A DNA stretch of 42,569 nt from Planctomycetaceae bacterium (GTDB lineage: Bacteria; Planctomycetota; Planctomycetia; Pirellulales; Pirellulaceae), in contig RECD01000184.1 of assembly GCA_007694185.1 (NCBI GenBank), forward strand, positions 1 through 42,569, read 5' to 3'. A program made the position numbers and the translations under genes. Shown here piece after piece: positions 25,470-33,489 of this stretch. The first letter of the stretch is position 1, and each line of letters starts with the position of its first letter. The notes beneath the pieces are model-generated. The model was not told the origin of the DNA, made no database searches, and was given only the letters and a program-made list of their open reading frames with translations.

Positions 25470-26918
25470 GTGAAGCGGAATCGCCTACCAATTTTTGCGA
25501 TTTGCCTGCTGGTGACCCTGTCGGGTTCGGCCGTCACCGGTTGTTCGTCGACGCCGATCGTTCAGCCCCTACGGCCCGCCGGCATCGGGGCGGCCGCACC
25601 AGCCACGGCGGCGACCGCTGCAACCGGCGGCACCACCCTGCCCCAATTTCTCGGTATCACAAACCTGTTTCGGGGCGGCTTCGGGCTGATCCGCTTAGCA
25701 CGGGATCGGATCACCGCTCGGTTGGGATCGCGGTTTCCGGGGCTGGAGCCGCGACCGCCACTGAAGTTGTTGACCGACCCCGCCAACATGTCGGAGGACG
25801 CGCCGCCCAGCGTCCAGGCGGCGGCCAAGATCAAGGCGGAACAGGATGCGGGGGCGCAGAAAGCCAAGGCGGCGGCGTACCTCGCGACCGTCGGCTGCGG
25901 GTGCTACGAAGGGGTCGCCGAGGCGCTTGCCGAGAATCTCAAGGACTGCAATGAGGAAGTTCGGTACGCGACCGTCAAAGCGCTGCGTGACTTGGGGGTT
26001 CGCTCCTGCTCGTGCTGTGGCGGGAACAGTTGCTGCACCGTCGAGGTTCACCGCGAATTGATGCGGTTGGCTTGGGAATTGGACTACCACGGCTGCTACG
26101 TCGAGCGTTCTCAGCGGGTTCGGCGTTTGGCCCGTCTCGCTTTGGAAACGTGTTGCGAACCGTTTGCCGGCAGCACGGAGGATACCATCCCCGAGGAGGG
26201 ACCTGGGCCGGACGCGGGGCAAGTGATCGGGGGCGAGGCGGCAGCGCCGGCGCCAGCCGGTGGCGAGGCAACGGCCGATTCGGGGGCTCCGCCGACGACG
26301 GCCTGGCGACAGACCCGGCAATCGCCACAACCGCTGGGACAACGCTCGCGACCGAGCGGGACGGTCATGCCGGTAACCGCGACCCGGCTCGGACAGCGGG
26401 GCCCGGCTGAGCAGGCTCACAGCGATCGCGGCGAACACAGCGAATGGGGCGAGCGGTCCCATACCGGGCCAGGTCCGATCCTCGCGTTGGTCAACGGTGA
26501 GCCGATCCGTGCGTCCGATTTGGCTCCCGATTACGGGACGCCGACGAAGGCAGCGCCGGGCGTTGGCCTGGGCGAGCGAGCAAGTTTTCGGCCAGAGCGA
26601 TTGACCGAGGCGATCGATCGTCGGTTATTGGCCCAAGCCGCACGCGAGTCGTTGCCGCTGGAAGTCCGCTCGCGGATCGAGTGGCAGATTTTGAGCGAGG
26701 CTGAGGATCGGGGTGCGGGCGGGGACCTTCAGGATCGGCCACGACGTCTGGAGGTCGCGTTGGGGCGGGAATGGCTTCGCCGGCAGATCGATTCGGAAAC
26801 TCGCCCGGTTGCGGCGTCAGCCGGGTTAGACTATTCCCCAGCGTCGGAGGTCGCCTGTCTGGAACGGTTGCGTTCGCGGGCTACGATTTTGGTGCAGCCG
26901 GATTCCCGCTACCCTTGA
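25470..26918 (+). CDS. Cys-rich HEAT-repeat lipoprotein with SurA-N-like end
   Basis: The 482-residue product begins at a GTG and has a lipoprotein signal peptide: basic start, hydrophobic core and lipobox VTGC with Cys25. After a low-complexity segment, residues ~125-240 look like HEAT-type helical repeats ('EALAENLKDCNEEVRYATV') packed with cysteines; about 11 occur in ~90 residues, including SCSCC and NSCC. A disordered linker follows (~240-330). The end (~337-480) begins 'ILALVNGEPIRASDLAP' and continues 'LTEAIDRRLLAQAARE', which resembles the N-terminal chaperone domain of SurA-type peptidyl-prolyl isomerases, without a PPIase domain. It ends 3 bp before the VWA gene. A role like that of the TssJ lipoprotein is speculative. 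Confidence 0.78.
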   Translation: MKRNRLPIFAICLLVTLSGSAVTGCSSTPIVQPLRPAGIGAAAPATAATAATGGTTLPQFLGITNLFRGGFGLIRLARDRITARLGSRFPGLEPRPPLKLLTDPANMSEDAPPSVQAAAKIKAEQDAGAQKAKAAAYLATVGCGCYEGVAEALAENLKDCNEEVRYATVKALRDLGVRSCSCCGGNSCCTVEVHRELMRLAWELDYHGCYVERSQRVRRLARLALETCCEPFAGSTEDTIPEEGPGPDAGQVIGGEAAAPAPAGGEATADSGAPPTTAWRQTRQSPQPLGQRSRPSGTVMPVTATRLGQRGPAEQAHSDRGEHSEWGERSHTGPGPILALVNGEPIRASDLAPDYGTPTKAAPGVGLGERASFRPERLTEAIDRRLLAQAARESLPLEVRSRIEWQILSEAEDRGAGGDLQDRPRRLEVALGREWLRRQIDSETRPVAASAGLDYSPASEVACLERLRSRATILVQPDSRYP

Positions 26919-26921
26919 GCC

Positions 26922-29900
26922 ATGACGACGATATCGGTCAACGAAGTGCGAACGCGTTTGCGTTCGAGACGATGGATTCGGGCGGTCGCCGTCGGCTTGT
27001 TGCTGTTTTTGACCCTCGGGCTGATTACCGCGTGGGTCGCCCTGCTGGCTCATCGACCGAGATTGACGCCGCTGCTGACGGCGGTTGCTGTCGATTATCG
27101 CTGGCCGGTCGAACCGAACGCTTGGGTCGGGGAAGATTTGGCCCGGCTCCGCTCGTTGCACCGTGAGTCGCTCCGGGTGACCGACTTGTCAGCCGATTGG
27201 CGTAGCCGCGACTTAGCGCTACGTCGACTCGACCAGGAATTGACGTCGTTGGTGACCACGCGGGCCGTCAGCGATTCGGTAGTTTTCTACTTCAGCCTCC
27301 ACGGCTTGGTCGATGCGAACGGCCGGCCTCACCTGCTGCCGACGGACGCTTCACCGACCGACCCGGCGACCTGGTTGCCGGTCTCCGAAGTGCTCGATCG
27401 GATCTGTGACATTTTACCGAGTTCGGTCAACAAGCTCGTCGTCCTGGATAGCAATCGGTCGGCTTCGAATTGGCGAATCGGGCAATTGCACAACACCTTT
27501 GCCGATCGGCTGGAAGGGGTGATCGATCGCGATCGGCACCCCGGCTTGGTGATCCTGAACAGCACTTCGGCTAACCAGATCGGTTGGAGTGGGCCGGCGC
27601 TGACCGGCAGCCTCTTCGGCCAACTGCTGACCCGTTCGATCGGGACTTCCGGCCAGGGGGCTGATCTGCTCGACGCGGGCGTCGGCGGTCGGGGCGGCAG
27701 GAAAGTGCGTTTGAAGCGTTTGGTCGACCAGATCAACCTGCGGATGGATCGCTGGTGCAGGACTCATCAGTTGCCGATTCAAACCGCCCGTCTGTTCCCA
27801 TCGGATGCGGACGATTTTTCGATCAGTTGGTCGCTGACTCCTGCCAGTGTCGATCGGCAATTTCAGCGACTAGCGCTCAACGGCACGCCCGCCGTATTGC
27901 CCCTGGACCGCGACGCTTTGTGGCGTCAAGCCGGTGAATTGCCTCGGCGGTCGCTGGTGTCGGTCGTTCCAGAAATACTCAATGAGGTCGAACAGCAACT
28001 GCTGTGGCTGGAAAAGTTGTCTGCCTCCGGTTCGGCTTACGAACGGCAAGCCAAGCTGCACGAGGCGGCCGTCAAGCGAAACCTGGGCGACCTGACTGCG
28101 GCGCTGCAAGACGGCGCCACCCGCCTGTCACCGACCGCCCTCCGCGCCAGCCTCTTTCGTGAGACTGCCGGCGTTCGGGGGGCGAATGCCGTCCGCAGCA
28201 TGCCGGCACCGTCCTTGGAGGTCTCCGCGACCCTCGGCAGCCTGTCAGCCGATTTGGTGGAGACTTCTCGTCGCCAATGGCAGGATCTGATCACCGACCT
28301 GTCTGCCGAACAGCTCAAGAAAGTGTCCGAGGGGTTTGATCAGCGATGGCAAACCAGGGCGACTCCTGCGGCGAACGGGGCTGCGACCGAGGACTCTGAG
28401 GCTGTTCCTTCGGAGCGTGCCCAATCGTTGAAACTGTTATCCCGCTACCGAGTTCTCGATCGCTGGTCTCGCCGCGACCCGATTGTCGGGGTGCTGCGGA
28501 TGCAGGACGAGTCGGACCGCTTGTCGGCGATGCGGGGGCGGGATGGTGCCCAAGAGATCCGAGCGGCCGATTGGTTGGCTTCCATCGTGACCGACGCCGA
28601 CCGCCAGCGCTGGTCGGTCGAAGACGGCTTATTGGCAGGTCCGCGAACAACCGACACCGACATCGATGCTCGTCTGACTTCCGCTACCCAAGCCTACGCG
28701 GCTGCTGACCAACGGCTGAATGAAGTCTTTCAGGCGATTTCGATCTGCGATGATGCTTTTCAGCGATTAGCTTTTTTTGCCACTTGGCCGGACGAGTGGT
28801 TGACCCCAGACGACGACTTGGTTCTGAATCGGGTCCTGCCTGCGATGCGGGACGCGTTAACCCTTGGCGAGCAACTCGATGCCATTTCGGCGGGGACACC
28901 GGCGGACGCTGGAGCGGCTTTGCCGTTTCGGGAAGTCGCAGAACGCTTGTCGGCGACGATTCGCGAACTGGACGGGCAGTTGAAAGATCGTATTCGGTCC
29001 GCTTTGATTGCCCCGGAGATGTCCGGCGAGACGTTGTTGCCGCTCCGAGTGGTACTCGAGCTTCCGTGGATCCCGTGGCAGGACCGTCGTGAAATCCGCG
29101 CGGTCCATGATGAAATTAGCAAATCGCTCGCGCTCAACTTGTCCGCACCCCCGCGAAGCGGTGAGGGACGGCAGCCAGCGGATCGGAGCCAAGCTGAGCT
29201 CGTTCAACCGACAGCGGACGGGCAAGCGGAGGGCTCGTCATCCGTCAGTCAGGTCGATCCGAGAGGGGGACCGAACGGCATAGGTCCGACTGGCGGAGGC
29301 CCAAACGGCGAGGGTACGCGAACGCCGCTGGACCGCATCTTGAGCTGGTCGACGCATCCGGCGGTGCTGTTCTTGACGACCAAGAGCGGCGAAGCGGGTT
29401 CAGGCTCACCTTTTCCCGACGGTGCAAGTGGGGCGGAATCAGCCATTCAACAGATCGAACAGTCGGGTGCTTTGGTTCGTCAGGCTTTGGCTGCCTTGGG
29501 ACAGGACGCGGCGGCCTCACGCACGGGTTCAGGGTACGCGGATCGCTTGTCCGCCGCCCGTTGGCAGCGGCGCCAGTTGGCCTTTTCGGCGGCGACGTTT
29601 CCCGTTTCTCCGTTGGAATTGGTTTGGAATGAAAGGTTACAACGCTGGCTGATGTGGCACGCGGACCGTCAATTGGAAGCCTTCGTCGATTTGCCTCCCC
29701 GCCCCGTCGGAACCGGTCCGCGGGCTCCCGATTTCGATCGGGCGAGCGAGCGGTATCTGAACCTGATCGCGTTGCTGGGGCCGACGTCTGCGGAGGTCCA
29801 GCAAGACATCGCTGCCCTGCAGCGTCATCGAGCGGCACGGCGTTTGGCCGCTCGGACGGGCTTGGTAACCGATACCAAATCGTCACCGATCCCGCCGCCG

Positions 29901-31964
29901 GTCACCAGCCCAACGTTGGACGTGATCGTCGGCCCGGGTGCGGGAAGTGATTCGACGACGGATGCTTTCCCACCGGGGCGGCCGAGTGTTTGGGTCCAAA
30001 ATCAACAACGCGACCCAGTCACCTCCGTCGGACTGGTCGATCTGCCGGTGCGGTCCCCACAAACCCTATCTTTACAAGCGATCCCCAGCGGACTCGGCGA
30101 ATCGCCACGATTGACCGCGACGACGATGTTCCGCGGAAACGAGTTCCATCACCCGTTTGTCATCAACCGGCTTGCCGGACCGCTGGTCGATTTTCAACCG
30201 CACGTTTATGGCACCAGCTCGGTCACGCTGATGGGCGAACGCCGAAAGCGAGTCTCCATCATGTTTGTGCTCGATTGTTCGCAGAGCATGGAGCAAACCC
30301 TGCCAGGGGAATCGGGGAACGAAGTCGGCCCCGCCAAGATGGATGTGGCCAAGTCGGCCCTGCTGACCATGCTCGACGAATTGTCGAGGCAGGATGGTGC
30401 CCGGATCGGCGTGATCCTGCTGGGGCATCGGATCGCTTGGACCCGTTCGGATCCGCCACGTCTCAGCCGGGCACCGGGGGCGGACGATTTCATCCCCGAG
30501 GGCCTGTTGCCGAGTCGAGATGTGGAGACCGTTTTGTCGCTCGGTCGCTTCGACGCGGGCGCCGTCCTGCGACGCTTGGAGACGACCGTACCCTGGGGGC
30601 AGACGCCTTTGAATCTGGCTGTCGTTGAAGCTTTGCGGGCGTTTCGCTTCGATGACCCGGACACCGAAAAGAACATCATCGTCATCACCGATGGACGCGA
30701 TTACCAGTTCACGCCCAACCGCGGCGATATCCGCCAGCCTCCGCGAACCACCCAGGCCGATGTCACTCGCGTGGCACAAGAGGTCGGTGTGCCGGTGTTC
30801 GTGATCGGGCTCGGCGTGCCGGATGACGAACGTCAGGCGGCCGAGTCAGAGTATCAAAACCTGGCCAGGATCACCGGCGGAGAGACGGTTTCGGTTGATG
30901 CCGCGAGCGATTTGTTGCGGCAGATACGCGGGAAGCTCGCCCCCGGCACCTTCAGTATCGACGAATCAGGCGGCAAGTTGGTCGCCCCGGGAGCGAATCT
31001 GACCGTCAACGCGACTTTGAATAGCACGGTTCGCGTCGATCCACGAACCCTGGCCGGCAATCCGGCTCAATTGATATTTGAGTCCGCGACCGCGTCCCTG
31101 CCGCTGGTCGGTGGCGAGGCGCTGCAGATCCGCTTGTCGCCTGATGGGCGAGATTTTTTGCCGGTGCCGTTTGATTGGCAACTGCCCCGGTCGATCGGTT
31201 TGGCGACCGGCCGCAACGATCGGCTGACCCCCTATGTCTTGCGGGTCCATCGGCCACAGGCACAAGGGGACCACGTCTCCTTTCCCGTTTCCGTGCAGTC
31301 GGGTCAGGCCCCCATGACCAGCCGTCCTAAAGATGCCTGGCTGGTCGTGACCCCGCTGGTGGACGGGGCAGAACTGAGCGATCACCGTTACTGGTTCTAT
31401 GATTCGAACTACGAACCCGATCAACCGGTCCCGCTGTTGCAGTGGAAAGCCCACGGCTGGCCGAAGCAGGCCCGTTCGGCGCGGCTCCAGTTCTGGTGCC
31501 GGTTCGAATCGACTCCCGCGTTGCAGGAAATCCCGTTGCAAGAAGTGCTGAATCGACCCGCAGACTTCGCCGATTACCGGCTGCGTGACTTCCCCTCGAT
31601 CGGGCTGCAGGTGAGTCTCAGTGATCGGGGTGAGGCGACTTCGGACTACCTGATCAGCGTGATCCAGCGACACGACAGCGCCACGCCCGATTTGGGCCAA
31701 CTGCGGGTCGAGTTTCGCCATGGTGAGGGTTACCGGCCAAGCCGAGTGACCCACCAGTTCGATGCGACGAACGGGATCGTCGCACACACCTACACCTTCC
31801 CGATCGGCGACGCCACCGGCTTGGAGCGTTCCGAACAGTCACGGTTCGTACTGAGTTCCCGAGCGGCTTCGCAAAGCCAATCGTTGCGTCCGGCCGGTGG
31901 TCAGTCGATCGATATCGACATTTTTGGCGATGCCGATCTGATCATGATCAACCCCGCGCGATAA
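26922..31964 (+). CDS. Giant membrane-anchored protein with degenerate caspase-like and VWA domains
   Basis: The 1680-residue protein has a basic N-terminus, one membrane span (~21-43) and a caspase-like domain (~50-300). His127 is present in 'VVFYFSLHGLV', but the Cys position reads 'LVVLDSNRSAS', with Asn178 in place of the catalytic Cys. A helical core (~300-990) shares motifs with the 1880-residue paralogue, e.g. 'RWQRRQLAFSAATF' at ~880. A beta-rich segment leads into a VWA domain (~1109-1310) with an intact metal site: D1118-x-S1120-x-S1122, a Thr near 1228 and 'ITDGRD' near 1253. The C-terminal ~370 residues are beta-rich. The ATG lies 3 bp after the lipoprotein gene. VWA domains usually mediate metal-dependent protein binding, suggesting a scaffold role. 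Confidence 0.87.
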   Translation: MTTISVNEVRTRLRSRRWIRAVAVGLLLFLTLGLITAWVALLAHRPRLTPLLTAVAVDYRWPVEPNAWVGEDLARLRSLHRESLRVTDLSADWRSRDLALRRLDQELTSLVTTRAVSDSVVFYFSLHGLVDANGRPHLLPTDASPTDPATWLPVSEVLDRICDILPSSVNKLVVLDSNRSASNWRIGQLHNTFADRLEGVIDRDRHPGLVILNSTSANQIGWSGPALTGSLFGQLLTRSIGTSGQGADLLDAGVGGRGGRKVRLKRLVDQINLRMDRWCRTHQLPIQTARLFPSDADDFSISWSLTPASVDRQFQRLALNGTPAVLPLDRDALWRQAGELPRRSLVSVVPEILNEVEQQLLWLEKLSASGSAYERQAKLHEAAVKRNLGDLTAALQDGATRLSPTALRASLFRETAGVRGANAVRSMPAPSLEVSATLGSLSADLVETSRRQWQDLITDLSAEQLKKVSEGFDQRWQTRATPAANGAATEDSEAVPSERAQSLKLLSRYRVLDRWSRRDPIVGVLRMQDESDRLSAMRGRDGAQEIRAADWLASIVTDADRQRWSVEDGLLAGPRTTDTDIDARLTSATQAYAAADQRLNEVFQAISICDDAFQRLAFFATWPDEWLTPDDDLVLNRVLPAMRDALTLGEQLDAISAGTPADAGAALPFREVAERLSATIRELDGQLKDRIRSALIAPEMSGETLLPLRVVLELPWIPWQDRREIRAVHDEISKSLALNLSAPPRSGEGRQPADRSQAELVQPTADGQAEGSSSVSQVDPRGGPNGIGPTGGGPNGEGTRTPLDRILSWSTHPAVLFLTTKSGEAGSGSPFPDGASGAESAIQQIEQSGALVRQALAALGQDAAASRTGSGYADRLSAARWQRRQLAFSAATFPVSPLELVWNERLQRWLMWHADRQLEAFVDLPPRPVGTGPRAPDFDRASERYLNLIALLGPTSAEVQQDIAALQRHRAARRLAARTGLVTDTKSSPIPPPVTSPTLDVIVGPGAGSDSTTDAFPPGRPSVWVQNQQRDPVTSVGLVDLPVRSPQTLSLQAIPSGLGESPRLTATTMFRGNEFHHPFVINRLAGPLVDFQPHVYGTSSVTLMGERRKRVSIMFVLDCSQSMEQTLPGESGNEVGPAKMDVAKSALLTMLDELSRQDGARIGVILLGHRIAWTRSDPPRLSRAPGADDFIPEGLLPSRDVETVLSLGRFDAGAVLRRLETTVPWGQTPLNLAVVEALRAFRFDDPDTEKNIIVITDGRDYQFTPNRGDIRQPPRTTQADVTRVAQEVGVPVFVIGLGVPDDERQAAESEYQNLARITGGETVSVDAASDLLRQIRGKLAPGTFSIDESGGKLVAPGANLTVNATLNSTVRVDPRTLAGNPAQLIFESATASLPLVGGEALQIRLSPDGRDFLPVPFDWQLPRSIGLATGRNDRLTPYVLRVHRPQAQGDHVSFPVSVQSGQAPMTSRPKDAWLVVTPLVDGAELSDHRYWFYDSNYEPDQPVPLLQWKAHGWPKQARSARLQFWCRFESTPALQEIPLQEVLNRPADFADYRLRDFPSIGLQVSLSDRGEATSDYLISVIQRHDSATPDLGQLRVEFRHGEGYRPSRVTHQFDATNGIVAHTYTFPIGDATGLERSEQSRFVLSSRAASQSQSLRPAGGQSIDIDIFGDADLIMINPAR

Positions 31965-32012
31965 CCGCGAGGCAAGTCGGAGGCAGCCGACGCCAACGAT
32001 TGCCAACCGGCT

Positions 32013-33470
32013 TCACGCGATGATCGGTGCGATCGGTTTACCGTAGTCGATCTCCAACCGCTTGTGACCTGGGATTTCCAGTTGCCGCGGATCGAGCCCG
32101 AGTTGGTGCAGGACGGTCGCGTGGATGTCGGTGACGTAGTGCCGATCCTCGACGGCGTGAAAGCCGAGTTCATCGGTCGCCCCGTGAACGACGCCCCCCT
32201 TCAAACCGCCCCCGGCCATCCAGACGGAAAAGCCGTAGGGATGGTGGTCACGGCCGTCGCTCCGTTCGGCCCCCGGGGTTCGACCGAACTCGGTCGCCCA
32301 AACCACGAGCGTCTCGTCGAGCAGCCCACGGCGTTTGAGATCTTTGAGTAAGCCGGCGATCGGCCGATCGACCGCGCCACAACGGGTCGAGTGATTGGCC
32401 AACAGGCCGCTGTGAGCGTCCCAGCCGTCGTCGTAGATCTGCACGAATCGGACGCCGCGTTCGACGAGTCGCCTGGCGGTCAAGCTGTACCGCCCCATCG
32501 TCCGCGTCTCCGCCTGATCCAGCCCGTACAACGAATGGGTCTCGGCCGTTTCGTCTTCCAAACGTACGACTTCGGGGACGGACAGTTGCATCCGGGAGGC
32601 GAGTTCGTAGCTCTTGATCCGAGCTCGCATCGACGGGTCATCCGGGTACTCGACCCCGGCCTGCTGATTGAGTTGACGTAGCAGATCGAGCTGACGCCGG
32701 CGTTCGTCCAGCGTGACCTCCGCCCCAGGCGTGCCGAACGGCAAGGGGTTGTTGGGGTCGAGCGTCATCGCGACACCGGCGTGCTCGGGACCGAGGTAGC
32801 TCGCCCCGTGCGCGCCGACCCCTCCACAGCAATCGCCGGGGCCACCTCCCAAGACGACGAATTGCGGCAGGTTGTCGTTGAGCGATCCCAACCCGTAGTG
32901 AACCCAAGACCCGATCGACGGATGAAAACCGTCAAAGATGTGTCGGCCGGTGTGAAATTGGAGCTGCGCCGCGTGATCGTTGTCCGTCGTCCACATCGAA
33001 CGGACGACCGCCAAATCGTCGGCACATTCGGAAACCTGTGGCCACCAGTCGCTGATCTCGATCCCGCTTTCGCCCCGCTTGCTAAAGCCGACTTGCAACG
33101 GGTAGAGCTTTGGCATCAGGTCGCGTGGAGTCCCGGCGAAGTCGCGGACGTTTTTTCGATAGTAGGGCGAATTGACCACCGCCGACCCATAAGGGGACTC
33201 GTCGATCGTTTTGCCGGCATGCTCGCTCACCGCCGGCTTCGGGTCAAAACTCTCCAAATGACTGGTCCCGCCGAGCATGAAGTACCAGATGACATTTTTG
33301 GCACGCGGTGCCAGCGGAGGTGCAGCGTTAAGTCCAGGCGTTGCCGCTTCCTCGCCTCGCAGGATCCCGTCGCGGTGCAACATCGCCCCGAGCGCCAGAC
33401 CGGTAAAGCCCATGCCCATGTCCGACAGGAATGATCGGCGTTGGACTCGTCCGCAAGGAAATTCGTTCAT
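32013..33470 (-). CDS. DUF1501 protein with Tat signal
   Basis: DUF1501 proteins are exported and very common in planctomycetes, nearly always beside a PSD1 partner as here; their reaction is unknown, though the fold is related to the alkaline phosphatase/sulfatase superfamily. The 485-residue product has a twin-arginine signal (RRSFLSDMGMGFTGLALGAM, from residue 11). The conserved core includes 'VIWYFMLGGTSHLESFDPKP', 'DWWPQVSECADDLAVVRSM', 'QFHTGRHIFDGFHPSIGSWV' and 'WATEFGRTPGAERSDGRDHH'. Its ATG lies 19 bp after the stop of the upstream PSD1 gene, so they are one operon. Confidence 0.95.
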   Translation of the reverse strand: MNEFPCGRVQRRSFLSDMGMGFTGLALGAMLHRDGILRGEEAATPGLNAAPPLAPRAKNVIWYFMLGGTSHLESFDPKPAVSEHAGKTIDESPYGSAVVNSPYYRKNVRDFAGTPRDLMPKLYPLQVGFSKRGESGIEISDWWPQVSECADDLAVVRSMWTTDNDHAAQLQFHTGRHIFDGFHPSIGSWVHYGLGSLNDNLPQFVVLGGGPGDCCGGVGAHGASYLGPEHAGVAMTLDPNNPLPFGTPGAEVTLDERRRQLDLLRQLNQQAGVEYPDDPSMRARIKSYELASRMQLSVPEVVRLEDETAETHSLYGLDQAETRTMGRYSLTARRLVERGVRFVQIYDDGWDAHSGLLANHSTRCGAVDRPIAGLLKDLKRRGLLDETLVVWATEFGRTPGAERSDGRDHHPYGFSVWMAGGGLKGGVVHGATDELGFHAVEDRHYVTDIHATVLHQLGLDPRQLEIPGHKRLEIDYGKPIAPIIA

Positions 33471-33489
33471 GGCTGGCAGCGTATTGGGG

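Noticed and set aside
31976-31991. Short hairpin GTCGG/CCGAC after the VWA gene as a terminator
   Set aside because: Only 5 bp and no T-tract, so it is not convincing.
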